Of a stretch of DNA of 64,000 nucleotides, positions 25,738 to 34,818 are shown piece by piece. The first letter of the stretch is position 1, and every line of letters begins with the position of its first letter. The notes under the pieces are model-generated. The model saw only the letters and a list, made by a program, of their open reading frames with translations, was not told where the DNA came from and made no database searches. This stretch comes from UBA1783 sp033808805 (GTDB lineage: Bacteria > Bacillota_I > Bacilli_A > Erysipelotrichales > Erysipelotrichaceae). The stretch covers positions 1 to 64,000 of the forward strand of contig JAPXMY010000001.1 of NCBI GenBank assembly GCA_033808805.1, written 5' to 3'. The position numbers were made by a program, and so were the translations under genes.

Positions 25738-26250
25738 TTATTCCTCCTGTCTTACGATTTGTTGTAGTTTCTTTATAGCCCGATTATGTTTTGATAGAAC
25801 TGTCGATAATGGAAGTTTCAATAACTGAGCAATCTCCTTAAATTTATAACCGGTCAGAGAATGCAACATTACAATCTGTCTTTCTTTATCATCTAGTCGA
25901 TTCAAGCATTGATTTAACAGTTCTCTGTCAACTGCACTGACATCGTCATCTTCAGTTGCCTGCAGCATCCATTGCTCATCACTGAAGTTGACTATTTTTC
26001 TATTTTCTCTTAAATTCTGTAAACAGGTATTTCTGGTTATCGTAAGCATCCAGGCCAATGGCTTTGCTTTTGAAACATAACTTTTTGCTGCCTCAATAAT
26101 TTTGATATAACTGTCATGCATACAATCCTGAGCAGTATACTCGTTTTTAACAATAGATAAGGAAAAACCATACAAGATATGACTTGTCAGTTCATATAGT
26201 TGTCTGAAGCCATCCATATCATCTGAAGCTATTTTTTTCAAGGCATTCAT
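25738..26250 (-). CDS. ECF-type sigma-70 factor (annotated start lacks an RBS; probable N-terminal frameshift)
   Basis: The visible 170 residues cover sigma region 2 (FRQLYELTSHILYGFSLSIV, YTAQDCMHDSYIKII, LAWMLTITRNTCL) and region 4 (LNRLDDKERQIVMLHSLTGYKFKEIAQLLK, SKHNRAIKKL). The ATG at 26250 has no ribosome binding site. An overlapping reading frame (26293-26219) has an excellent AAAGGAG before its ATG and encodes what looks like the true N-terminus, MTDFCENSIDDVLLDECLEK; it joins this ORF if one A is lost from a run of seven (26232-26238). It directs transcription with the RsgI-like protein downstream as regulator. Confidence 0.85.
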   Translation of the reverse strand: MNALKKIASDDMDGFRQLYELTSHILYGFSLSIVKNEYTAQDCMHDSYIKIIEAAKSYVSKAKPLAWMLTITRNTCLQNLRENRKIVNFSDEQWMLQATEDDDVSAVDRELLNQCLNRLDDKERQIVMLHSLTGYKFKEIAQLLKLPLSTVLSKHNRAIKKLQQIVRQEE

Positions 26251-26293
26251 CTAACAGGACATCATCAATGCTGTTTTCACAAAAATCAGTCAT
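26219..26293 (-). CDS. Out-of-frame N-terminal segment of the sigma gene
   Basis: A 24-codon ORF ending in TGA that overlaps the sigma-factor ORF in another frame. AAAGGAGTAGTGG precedes its ATG. Residues 1-20 resemble an ECF sigma start, while the last four (NSFR) follow the A7 run. See findings for the frameshift model; it may also be a short translationally coupled leader. Confidence 0.45.
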   Translation of the reverse strand: MTDFCENSIDDVLLDECLEKNSFR

Positions 26294-26314
26294 TCCACTA
26301 CTCCTTTCATTTAA

Positions 26315-26343
26315 ATAACGTTTTAACAGGATATTTTATTGCA
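26315..26343 (-). promoter_or_regulatory. Candidate ECF (autoregulatory) promoter
   Basis: On the minus strand TGCAAT (26338-26343), 17 bases, CGTTAT (26315-26320). ECF -35/-10 elements commonly contain AAC/CAA and CGT; no consensus sigma-A promoter is apparent here. Confidence 0.35.
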
Positions 26344-26351
26344 AAGAAGTT

Positions 26352-26376
26352 AAAAAGATTTCTTTTTTTAGAAACC
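26352..26376 (-). terminator. Terminator after the ThrE genes
   Basis: Minus-strand GGTTTC-TAAAAAAA-GAAATC (one G-U pair) followed by TTTTT. Confidence 0.6.
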
Positions 26377-26422
26377 TTCACTTTACTACTTTAATAAAAC
26401 AGATTTAACCAAAATAATTAAC

Positions 26423-26872
26423 TTATAGTTTTTCCAATGAATGATACTTTTTAATCTTGCTGTGAATAATAAAGATACTGTCTACCATAAATACAGCTGT
26501 AGCAATGGCCCCAGAAATCAGAATTGACTGCAAAGCATAGAATTTAAAAGCGTTCAGATCATTGCCAATAAGTGAATATACCGCTCTATAGACAGAAGTT
26601 CCAGGAACAAAAGGATAGAGTGCTGAAATCAGAAACACCGTTGTCGGAGCCTTGGAAATTCTTGAGAAGATATGAGCCAGCATGGCAATTACACAGGCAG
26701 CAATAAAAGTTGAAGATACCACACTACCCTGTGAACCGACACTCAAATAGATAAACCAGCCTGCTGCTCCTGTAAGGGCAGCATATGGCAAGGTTTTTTT
26801 AGGAGCATCTAAGACAATAGCGATAAGATATACAACAGCTGTAGCTATCAATGTCTGTTTTAAAATATCCAT
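26423..26872 (-). CDS. Threonine/serine exporter, C-terminal half (ThrE2/DUF3815)
   Basis: A 149-residue membrane protein with about four to five helices. LIAIVLDAPKKTLPYAALTGAAGWFIY and ISALYPFVPGTSVYRAVYSLI are hallmarks of the second half of ThrE-type exporters, which remove Thr and Ser from the cytoplasm using the membrane gradient. In this lineage ThrE is split; the N-terminal half is the overlapping upstream gene. A cargo other than Thr/Ser is possible. Confidence 0.85.
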   Translation of the reverse strand: MDILKQTLIATAVVYLIAIVLDAPKKTLPYAALTGAAGWFIYLSVGSQGSVVSSTFIAACVIAMLAHIFSRISKAPTTVFLISALYPFVPGTSVYRAVYSLIGNDLNAFKFYALQSILISGAIATAVFMVDSIFIIHSKIKKYHSLEKL

Positions 26873-27636
26873 CCTAAAACCTCCTGAGTCAGTAATAAAC
26901 CTGAACCAATGCCTAAGGCAATAAACAAGGCTATCATTATCGCTTCAAGAAGCTTGGCAAAACCTGAAGTATAATCACCTCTAAAAATATCTCTGACCCC
27001 ATTGGTTAGGGCAGTACCAGGAACCAAAGGCATGATACAGGCAATAATCAATATATCAGTTGAAATTTTTAAAGGTATCAGAGCATTAATTGCGGCTACA
27101 ATAACAGCCACCAGAAAACTGCTGATATAATCCGTCACAAAGGCATTGATATTGTATTTGCTGCAGACATTTGAAATCAGTGTTACCGTAATTGCAGCCG
27201 GTATATTTACCAGTGCATCAACAATAGAACCATTAAATAGCAGAACAATCATCAATACAAACAAAAAACTGGCAATATCTTTAGTGTAGGGAGCATATTC
27301 ACTGCTTTTTAAATTAATCAGCTTATCATAAGCTTCTCTAATATCAATATTGCCGGAAACTATTTCCCTGGAAACATCATTAACTCTGGCAATTCTATAT
27401 AAATTGATTGATCTGTTATTAATCCTTCTAATTATAGTTACAGGTTCATCATCATTATCTTCAACCGTTGTATATAGACCAGTAGTCAGGGCTACGACAT
27501 TGGAAGAGTTAAAATTGGCCTTGTTTAAAATATGCCTGACAGTATCTTCTACTCGATACGCTTCGGCATTGCTTTGAATAAGAATTTCACCAGCCAATGT
27601 TGCTGTCTTTAAATAGAAATTTTGTTCTTCTTTCAT
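26860..27636 (-). CDS. Threonine/serine exporter, N-terminal half (ThrE/DUF1212)
   Basis: A 258-residue protein with a soluble N-terminal domain (LAGEILIQSNAEAYRVEDT, TGLYTTV, RRINNRSINLYRIARVNDVSR) and about five helices, including IACIMPLVPGTALTNGVRDIFRGD, the ThrE signature near the transport site. Its stop overlaps the start of the second half by 13 bases, implying coupled translation of a two-subunit exporter. It is divergent from the M20 amidohydrolase. Confidence 0.88.
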   Translation of the reverse strand: MKEEQNFYLKTATLAGEILIQSNAEAYRVEDTVRHILNKANFNSSNVVALTTGLYTTVEDNDDEPVTIIRRINNRSINLYRIARVNDVSREIVSGNIDIREAYDKLINLKSSEYAPYTKDIASFLFVLMIVLLFNGSIVDALVNIPAAITVTLISNVCSKYNINAFVTDYISSFLVAVIVAAINALIPLKISTDILIIACIMPLVPGTALTNGVRDIFRGDYTSGFAKLLEAIMIALFIALGIGSGLLLTQEVLGWIF

Positions 27637-27741
27637 CTAATAACTCTCTTTACTGTTAGAAATATATTAACATACTTTACAACTATAATCATTGAAAGTT
27701 TAAATTTGAAAGAATACAATATTAATAATGGAGGAACAGCT

Positions 27742-28929
27742 ATGATATTAGAATTGCTTAAAAAAATAGATGAATATAAGGACGAAATGATTCAGATAAG
27801 AAGACATTTACATCAATATCCTGAACTTTCTTTTGAAGAACATGAAACAAAGAAATATCTTTTAGATTTCTATCAGAATAAAGATTGTCAGATAATCGAC
27901 AATGAAAAGACAACAGGCTTTTTTGTAAAAATCAAAGGAGAAAAGCCTGGTCCTACAGTAGCTTTAAGAGCTGATTTTGATGCTATAGCTGTACATGAAG
28001 AGACCGATTTACCCTTTAAATCTAAAAATGCTGGCGTCAGTCATGGCTGTGGTCATGATGGCCATACTGCCTATTTAATGATTCTTGCCAAAGCCCTTAT
28101 TGAACTAAAAGATCAGTTAAATGGAAACATCATAATTATTCATCAACATGCGGAAGAAAAGCCACCAGGAGGAGCTTTGGAAATGATTGAAACTGGTTGT
28201 CTGGATGGGGTTGACAACTTCTTCAGTCTGCATCTTATTTCAACTATGCCTTATTCAAAAGTATTCTTTAATGAAAAAGAAACCCAGGCTGCCAGAGCTA
28301 CTTTCAAGGTTGAACTAACCGGCAAGGGAAGTCATGGTTCAGAACCTCATAATGGCAATGATACTATTCTGGCTGCTTCACATCTGGTAGTTGCTGTTCA
28401 ATCTATTGTCTCCAGAAGAGTCAAACCTGGAGAAATGGCTGTTGTTACTATTGGCAACTTTGATGGCAAAGGCTCACCTAATGTCATTAAAGAAAAAGTA
28501 ATACTGGAAGGTGATGTCAGATGTATGAAAGATGAAGTAGCTTCACTGATAGAAAAACAGTTTAAACAGCTTGCTGAAGGTATCGCTGAAACTTTTGGCG
28601 TTGAGCTAAAGATAGAATATACCCAGGATTATCCTGTCCTGTACAATGATCCAGAAATTACCAAACTGGCAATGCAGGGAGTAAAAGACATCCAAAAGTA
28701 TGCCCCTGAAATAAAAGAGGTCACTACTACCTCTCCACTTAGTGCTTCTGAAGATGCTTCTCATTATTTAAGAAAAGTTCCTGGAGCATATTTCTATGTT
28801 GGAGCCAGTCAGGTTGATAAAGAGACCTATCCTCATCACAATCCTAAGTTCGATTTAAATGAAGATGCACTGCTTATTGCTGCCAAGTCCATGGTTGGAG
28901 TTTTGGCCAGATATTTTAACTGGGAATAA
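27742..28929 (+). CDS. M20 family amidohydrolase (N-acyl amino acid hydrolase type)
   Basis: A 395-residue metallo-amidohydrolase. Start is the ATG at 27742 after GGAGGAACAGCT; the upstream in-frame start would add 40 meaningless residues. Motifs: RRHLHQYPELSFEE, LRADFDAIAVHE (metal Asp), SHGCGHDGH, HQHAEEKPPGGA with catalytic Glu and metal ligand, and YPHHNPKFD. Family members split N-acetyl or other acyl groups from amino acids or peptides. The dimerisation (lid) domain lies at about 180-300. Gene is monocistronic and ends at a hairpin. Confidence 0.92.
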   Translation: MILELLKKIDEYKDEMIQIRRHLHQYPELSFEEHETKKYLLDFYQNKDCQIIDNEKTTGFFVKIKGEKPGPTVALRADFDAIAVHEETDLPFKSKNAGVSHGCGHDGHTAYLMILAKALIELKDQLNGNIIIIHQHAEEKPPGGALEMIETGCLDGVDNFFSLHLISTMPYSKVFFNEKETQAARATFKVELTGKGSHGSEPHNGNDTILAASHLVVAVQSIVSRRVKPGEMAVVTIGNFDGKGSPNVIKEKVILEGDVRCMKDEVASLIEKQFKQLAEGIAETFGVELKIEYTQDYPVLYNDPEITKLAMQGVKDIQKYAPEIKEVTTTSPLSASEDASHYLRKVPGAYFYVGASQVDKETYPHHNPKFDLNEDALLIAAKSMVGVLARYFNWE

Positions 28930-28932
28930 AAC

Positions 28933-28957
28933 AAGAGCCAGATCGGCTCTTTTATTT
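28933..28957 (+). terminator. Terminator of amidohydrolase gene
   Basis: AGAGCC-AGATC-GGCTCT stem followed by TTTATTTT. Confidence 0.8.
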
Positions 28958-28987
28958 TGACTGTTGTCAAAGATTTAAACAAATATA

Positions 28988-30106
28988 TTAATCAACAAAA
29001 ATAACTTCTTTATCATATCCTAGAGAAATGTTTAAAGTCAGCTCTTTCCACTGCTTTCTGGAACCCTTGAACTGGACAGTCTTAAGTGAGGTACAATCAC
29101 TAAATATATTTTTACCTATCTTTCTTAGCGAAGCAGGAAGTGTTATTGCTTCTAGAGATGTACAACCCCCAAATGCCAGCTCTTCAATACTTGTTAGATG
29201 GTTAGAAAGGACGATTTGTTTAAGAGATGAACAGTTATAAAACATTCGCATTTCTATAACTTTAATAGCGGAAGGCAGTTTAACACTTTTTAAAGCTGAA
29301 CAATTGTAAAATGCAGCTGCTCCTATAGATGTAACAGCATCAGGAATTATTATTTTTTCAAGAGATTTACAGCCAAAAAATGCACTGTCCGCTAAACTTG
29401 TTAAAGAAGAAGGAAGTTTAATATTCTTTAGTGAAGCACAATTTCTAAAAGCATTATCTTCTATTCTGGTTAAAGAAGCAGGAAGATTGATGGTATAAAG
29501 AAAGGTACAGTTACTAAAGGCATAATCATCTATGCTTTTAATAGTTGCCGGAAGATTAACTGTCCTAAGAGCAGTGCAATCACTAAAAACATAGCGCTCT
29601 ATTTCTGTAACAGCTGAAGGAATTTTAATTCTCTGTAAAGAAGTACAGTCAGCAAAGGCAACCGGTCTTATATTTGTGATAGATTTAGGAAGAATAATTT
29701 CACTAAGTGATGTACATTTATAAAATACTGATCTTTCTATACTCTTGATAAAAGCAGGAAGTTTGATGTTTTTAAGAGACGTACAACAGCTGAATGCACC
29801 ATCTCCGATAAAAGTAACAGAGTCAGGTAACTCAATGCTTTCAAGAAAAATACAATCATTAAAGGAATTATCTTTAATACTGACAAGAGTATCAGGAAGT
29901 TTTATTTTTTCAGAAGAATAACATTTAGCATAGGCTTTTTCTGCAATGCTGGTAACCAGCCTGTCATCAATTTTCTGTGGAACAGATAAGGTCTTTTCCC
30001 ATTTGTTAACTTCAGCAATCTCAATGGTGCCATCACTAAAAAGATGATACTTAAATCCTGCTGGCACTTTTGAAGTAATATTTAATTCTTTATAATCTTT
30101 TTTCAA
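28988..30106 (-). CDS. BspA-like leucine-rich repeat protein, apparently cytoplasmic
   Basis: About 372 residues; a TTG start at 30106 with AGTGAGGT upstream is preferred to a GTG 27 bases earlier. An N-terminal segment (DYKELNITSKVPAGFKYHLF) is followed by about 12 LRR_5 (BspA/treponema type) repeats of 23 residues with pattern SIxxxAFxxCTSLxxIxLP. No signal peptide or anchor is visible, unlike secreted BspA adhesins, and the last segment (FKGSRKQWKEL) is the common LRR_5 ending. Function is probably protein binding. Monocistronic. Confidence 0.85.
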   Translation of the reverse strand: MKKDYKELNITSKVPAGFKYHLFSDGTIEIAEVNKWEKTLSVPQKIDDRLVTSIAEKAYAKCYSSEKIKLPDTLVSIKDNSFNDCIFLESIELPDSVTFIGDGAFSCCTSLKNIKLPAFIKSIERSVFYKCTSLSEIILPKSITNIRPVAFADCTSLQRIKIPSAVTEIERYVFSDCTALRTVNLPATIKSIDDYAFSNCTFLYTINLPASLTRIEDNAFRNCASLKNIKLPSSLTSLADSAFFGCKSLEKIIIPDAVTSIGAAAFYNCSALKSVKLPSAIKVIEMRMFYNCSSLKQIVLSNHLTSIEELAFGGCTSLEAITLPASLRKIGKNIFSDCTSLKTVQFKGSRKQWKELTLNISLGYDKEVIFVD

Positions 30107-30190
30107 CCTGAACCTCACTTTCTTTATAAGCACCTGGTTCTTAACTAAATGTTTTTATTTTTGACATCATTAAGAAAACTTTTTTAGACA

Positions 30191-31027
30191 TTATTCTTTT
30201 ATCAATTCAATGCTATAACCTGTTTTAAAAATCTCACCAGGCTTTAAAGACATCATTCCTTCTCTATCTTTAAAATCTACATTATTCTCTTGGAAGTCTG
30301 CATGACCGTGCCAAGGTTCTAGACAGATAAATGGTGCATTATCATCACTGGTCCAGATAGCGAAATATGGATAATCTTCAGCATTAAGCTTAATTGTATA
30401 GTCTTTTAAAACCAGTTTGAAATACTTGCTTTTTAAGCCTTTATAGACAATTGTCTGATATTTCATAATTTCTTCATAAGATAATGGCCATTTATCTAAA
30501 GTGACATCTTTTTCATACACCACTCCTTCATTGAAGACAATCTGTTTAGCCTTCTCTTTCTTTTCATATTCTAGATAGCTTTCTTCAAAGTTATCAACAT
30601 TGAAACCTGGATGCAGTCCAAAGGTAAAAGGCATATCTTTTTCACTATCATTTCGAATAAAATAATCGATATTTACTTTATTGTTATCTAAAGAGTATTT
30701 AATCTGATAAGTAAATTTAAATGGATACTTGCTTAGAGAATCTTTACTTTCTTTTAGTTCCATAATTATTTCATCATCATCACATTTAACACACTTTAAA
30801 TCATAATATCTGATTAAACCATGATTTTTCATAGCATAGGTTTTACCATCAATTTGATAATCCTTACTATAAGTGTTGCCAACAAGTGGGAAAAGCGTCG
30901 GATTTTTTCCTGTCCAGTGATTTGGATCACCCTGCCACATTACTTCTTTATTATCGAATAATAAACTTTGGATTTCCCCACCTTTTTCAATTACTTCCAA
31001 TTCTATTATTTCATTTTTTATTTTCAT
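30191..31027 (-). CDS. Aldose 1-epimerase family protein (LacX-like)
   Basis: A 278-residue beta-sandwich mutarotase. Recognisable: NPTLFPLVGNTYSKDYQIDG, MKNHGLIRYYD with the first catalytic histidine, FTFGLHPGFNVD with the second, and CLEPWHGHAD with the glutamate base. It probably equilibrates alpha and beta sugar anomers; the sugar is not known. Start has AAGGGGG upstream and lies 19 bases downstream of the tRNA-Thr gene with no terminator between them. Confidence 0.85.
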   Translation of the reverse strand: MKIKNEIIELEVIEKGGEIQSLLFDNKEVMWQGDPNHWTGKNPTLFPLVGNTYSKDYQIDGKTYAMKNHGLIRYYDLKCVKCDDDEIIMELKESKDSLSKYPFKFTYQIKYSLDNNKVNIDYFIRNDSEKDMPFTFGLHPGFNVDNFEESYLEYEKKEKAKQIVFNEGVVYEKDVTLDKWPLSYEEIMKYQTIVYKGLKSKYFKLVLKDYTIKLNAEDYPYFAIWTSDDNAPFICLEPWHGHADFQENNVDFKDREGMMSLKPGEIFKTGYSIELIKE

Positions 31028-31045
31028 ATGCTTTTTCCCCCTTTA

Positions 31046-31121
<76 letters not shown>

Positions 31122-31227
31122 ATCCTACTATAATAAATAATATCACGATATCACCAGACCAGCACATTAAAGATAAAGAAAAAGCCTTTAAAAAACTTCT
31201 TCTTTATCAACCATATCTAATAACTGA

Positions 31228-31884
31228 TTACATTATTTTCCAAATAAAAGTCGCACTATCTTTTACTTCAATATCCTCGGGAGCAAACTCCATATCACTT
31301 TTTATTGAAGAAGCAAAACGAGTTCCTGTATCCAAATCATAACTAGTATGAGAATAAATATCTATTTCATTCCAGTTATAATTAATCGTAATAAGTTCAC
31401 CTAATTTAACCCCTGAGCCCTCACAAAGAATTTCAGCTTTCCTTCTAGCATTGCTGGCTGTTAAACGTAACATTTCTTCTTTAATAGCTGTTTCATCCTT
31501 GACTGTAAAAGTAATTGATAAATGTGGTTTAGAAGCACATTTTGAAATAGCAGTTAAAACTTTCGCAAGTCTTTTACTATCAAAATCAAATCCTAACTTT
31601 AAGTCATGAATTACCAAATATCCACGAAATACCTGCTTATAATTACCATTTTTATCTTTAACACTATCGTATATGGTACGAACATTAAAATTAGTAGTTT
31701 TTAAATCATCTTTTTCAAAACCAATGCTAATTAGCAGGCTATTAAGACTATCAATACGCTCTGTCGCTAAATCCATAGCTTTTTGATATTCTTTATCTTC
31801 CGATTCCATATTCATTTTAATTATCACATAATCAACCTTGGCAACTACTTTGCCCTCACCTTTTACAATTATTGTTCTTTGCAT
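31228..31884 (-). CDS. SIMPL domain (DUF541) protein
   Basis: A 218-residue protein of the SIMPL/oxidative-stress defence family. It starts IIVKGEGKVVAKVDYVIIKM, a typical family start, and has KTTNFNVRTIYD, FRGYLVIHDLKLGFDF and ASNARRKAEILCEGSGVKLGEL. There is no signal peptide, so it is cytoplasmic here, whereas many homologues are exported. Molecular function is unknown. AAGGAGG precedes the ATG. Confidence 0.82.
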   Translation of the reverse strand: MQRTIIVKGEGKVVAKVDYVIIKMNMESEDKEYQKAMDLATERIDSLNSLLISIGFEKDDLKTTNFNVRTIYDSVKDKNGNYKQVFRGYLVIHDLKLGFDFDSKRLAKVLTAISKCASKPHLSITFTVKDETAIKEEMLRLTASNARRKAEILCEGSGVKLGELITINYNWNEIDIYSHTSYDLDTGTRFASSIKSDMEFAPEDIEVKDSATFIWKIM

Positions 31885-32004
31885 AAAAAATCCTCCTTAC
31901 TCAAATTTTTATTTTTATTTAACACGACATTGATACCAACATTTAATTTATCTGGTCAAATAAGAGCCAATATCATTTTATCATCGGTGGCCATTTTTGA
32001 CTTT

Positions 32005-33017
32005 TCAATCATCACTATCAATAATCGTTTCTGCCAACTCAATATATTCCTTTAATTTTCTTTGCAACAGTTTTTTATCAATCAACTTTAGATTATATTC
32101 AGAAACCATCGTTGGAGACAAACTACGACTAAGGGCAAATTTTACAACCTCATCATCCTTACTTGCACAAAGGATAAAACCTACGCTTGAATTTTCGTTA
32201 TCTTTTTTTATTTCCCTGTCAAGAGCTTCCAAATAAAGATTCATCTTGCCTACATACTCAGGTTTGAATTCACCTATTTTAAGTTCAAATGCTGCAAGAC
32301 ACGAAAGTTCTCTGTGGTAGAAAAGTAAATCGATATAATAATCGTGCTTCCCCACCTGAACACGATAACCCTCTCCAATAAAAGTGAAGTCTTTTCCGAT
32401 TTCAAGAATAAAATCTTTCAGATTTCTTATAATAGACTTCTGTAAATCACGTTCTGAAACAGACTCTGGAACATCGAGAAAATCAAGGACATAATTGTCG
32501 AGGAACACTTTTCCTGTTGACTTTCTTGATTCTTCGATTGCAGTGGTTATCGGTTTTTGAGATAGCATATATCTTTCATAATACCCACTGTCAATCTGTC
32601 TTGCCAATTCTCTAGCACTATATTTATCTTTTATACACATATTCATATAAAATATGCGTTCTTCTATCGTCTTACAGGCAGACATGATTTTGAGATGATT
32701 TGTCCAGTTCAATTGTGTCACCAATGGTGACACTTTTTCATTATCTTTATAAAGTTCATAAAACTGTTTCATTCTATAAAGTCCACGACGATTGAAACCT
32801 TTAAATTCGGGGTAGTTTTCCGCAAAAAACCAGCAAGATTTTGCACAAATGCATCACCGTATTGAGCCTTTTCTGTCTGTTTGCTAATATACTTGCCTAT
32901 ATCTCGATACATTAAAATAAGTTCTTCGTTTACCTTGCGATATGCTCTTTCTTTGGCAGTCTCAATAATGTTGATAATTATTTTAAAATCTTCTTCATAT
33001 TTTATTAAATCATTCAT
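32005..33017 (-). pseudogene. DUF1016 (YhcG-type) PD-(D/E)xK nuclease, frameshifted
   Basis: Two overlapping reading frames together make one DUF1016 protein. Fragment 1 (33017-32769) starts MNDLIKYEEDFKIII after GGAG and covers DUF1016_N; it then runs out of frame at SIVVDFIE. Fragment 2 (from ATG 32772) starts MKQFYELYKDNEKVSPL and carries the nuclease core: YYIDLLFYHRELSCLAAFELKIG (D...E-x-K). Between them, reading one frame shifted gives NYPEFKGFNRRGLYRMKQF, the normal bridge. The break is a run of six A/T at 32824-32829 where seven would restore the frame. Homologues are tied to phage/mobile-DNA processes. Confidence 0.85.
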
Positions 33018-33394
33018 GGCTGTTCTCCAACTACAATTATTATTTATCTTTAATTTAATTTTAATACTTTTCTGTACATAATTCATTAATATAGGTACTC
33101 CAAAAATGCTATTGTGTAATTATTTGGACACTAAAAATAAATGACTGTTACATTTAAATAAAAATACAATCATTTTTTCATGAATATAAGTTATTAAATT
33201 ATTATCCAATATTTCCTAGGAAAAATTTAGGGTAGATATAGTCATTGTAACAAACTTTTTTATGAAACTAAAGAAAAAAAGACTAAAATATGTATCTTTC
33301 TTCAATTGTTAAAAACAGGTGTAAAATATGTTGTTTTTCCTTGACTTTGGTCATTTTTAAATGTTATAGTCTCTTTTTAAAAAGGAGAATATTC
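33018..33394. other. Intergenic region upstream of the purine permease
   Basis: AT-rich, no ORF supported. It contains the promoter of the permease and an isolated perfect palindrome TTTCCTAGGAAA (33212-33223). I looked for a purine riboswitch and did not find its conserved core. Confidence 0.5.
33341..33369 (+). promoter_or_regulatory. Promoter of NCS2 permease gene
   Basis: TTGACT (33341-33346), 17 bases, TTATAG (33364-33369), giving a short leader before the AAAGGAG at 33382. Confidence 0.6.
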
Positions 33395-34741
33395 ATGATT
33401 GAAAAATTTTTCAAACTAAAAGAGAATGGTACAACAGTTCTCACAGAGGTAACAGCAGGATTAACTACTTTCGCTGCTATGGCCTACATTATTGCCCTTA
33501 ACCCTATTATCCTGTCTGGGTTAGATGGTGGAAGCGGAGCGGTTTACATTGCGACGATCCTGTCAAGTGCTATCTGTACAATTTTGATGGGTCTTATCGC
33601 GAATGTGCCTTATGCTACAGCACCTGGTTTGGGTCTAAACTCTTTAGCTGCTGGTCTATTGTCAAGCGCTTTAGGTTTCAGCCCTGCAGCTATCCTGGCA
33701 ATTGTATTAATTTCAGGCTTAATAAATGTTTTAATTACTGTAACTAATATCAGAAAACATATTATTAAATCTATCCCTGTCTTCTTACAAAACGCTATTG
33801 CTGGAGGTATTGGTATTTTTATCATTTATATCGGTGTTGTTAATATCGGACTTGTTTCTTTTGCAGGTATTCCTATGATCAACACCGCAATGGATGTAAA
33901 AGTACTGGCAGTATTTTTAGCTGGTTTGGCTACAACAATCTTTTTATTAATTAAAAAGGTTCCTGGAGCTATTTTGATTGGTGTTGTTGTTTCTACTCTT
34001 GTTGGCATTCCATTAAATATCACCGCCAGTGGTGGCACCTATAATCTTATCGAAGCTTTCACTGCTTACAAAGGTTGGTTTGGAATTGCCTTGACACAGG
34101 GCTTAGGTGAACTATTTGCCAACCCTTCTGGGTTTGTTGCTGTTTCAGTAATCATCTTATCTTTCTCTATTTCAGATAACTTTGATACTATCGGTACCTT
34201 TGTAGGTACAGGTAGAACTACTGGTATCTTTACTGATGAAGACATCGAAAAAATGGACACCGGTCATGGTTTCAGTTCTAAAATGGACAAAGCCTTATTT
34301 GCTGATGCTATCGCAACTCCTATTGGCGCTGTTTTAGGAACATCTCCTACTACAACTTATGTTGAATCGGCAGCTGGCATCGGTGCTGGTGGAAAAACTG
34401 GTCTGGTTTCACTTGTTATTGGCGCCTGCTTCTTCTTAAGCTTACCATTTGCTTCACTTGTCAGCGCTATTCCGGCAGCAGCAACTGCTCCTGCACTGGT
34501 AATTGTCGGTGTTATGATGTTATCTGCCTTCAAAGAAATTGACTGGGCTAATTTAGATGAAGCTTTACCATCAATGGGAGCAGGATGCTTTATGGCTTTA
34601 AGCTATGGCATCACCAATGGTGTCATGGTTGGATTCTTCCTTTATACTTTTGTTCAGATCTGTAAAGGAAACTTTAAGAAACTGCACCCAATCATATTGG
34701 TAAGTGACATTTTATTTATTATAAATCTGTGGTTATCTTAA
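33395..34741 (+). CDS. NCS2 family purine permease (AzgA/PbuG type)
   Basis: The 448-residue transporter starts at the ATG at 33395 (MIEKFFKLKENG) after AAAGGAG. It has about 13 membrane segments. Family features include TEVTAGLTTFAAMAYIIALNP, APGLGLNSL, FLQNAIAGGIGIFI, SDNFDTIGTFVG and TTTYVESAAGIGAGGKTGL. AzgA-type proteins import guanine, hypoxanthine or adenine with protons. It is monocistronic and ends at a strong bidirectional terminator. Confidence 0.92.
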   Translation: MIEKFFKLKENGTTVLTEVTAGLTTFAAMAYIIALNPIILSGLDGGSGAVYIATILSSAICTILMGLIANVPYATAPGLGLNSLAAGLLSSALGFSPAAILAIVLISGLINVLITVTNIRKHIIKSIPVFLQNAIAGGIGIFIIYIGVVNIGLVSFAGIPMINTAMDVKVLAVFLAGLATTIFLLIKKVPGAILIGVVVSTLVGIPLNITASGGTYNLIEAFTAYKGWFGIALTQGLGELFANPSGFVAVSVIILSFSISDNFDTIGTFVGTGRTTGIFTDEDIEKMDTGHGFSSKMDKALFADAIATPIGAVLGTSPTTTYVESAAGIGAGGKTGLVSLVIGACFFLSLPFASLVSAIPAAATAPALVIVGVMMLSAFKEIDWANLDEALPSMGAGCFMALSYGITNGVMVGFFLYTFVQICKGNFKKLHPIILVSDILFIINLWLS

Positions 34742-34759
34742 TAGAATAACAGACATAAT

Positions 34760-34796
34760 AAAACCCTTTTATTAAAAATAATAAGAGGGTTTTTTC
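34760..34796. terminator. Bidirectional terminator
   Basis: AAACCCTTTTATTA pairs with TAATAAGAGGGTTT around a short A-rich loop, with T runs on both sides. Confidence 0.85.
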
Positions 34797-34818
34797 TTGC
34801 CTTATTGATAGAATCTCT

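Noticed and set aside
33018..33394. Purine riboswitch before the NCS2 permease
   Set aside because: The conserved loop and junction sequences were not found.
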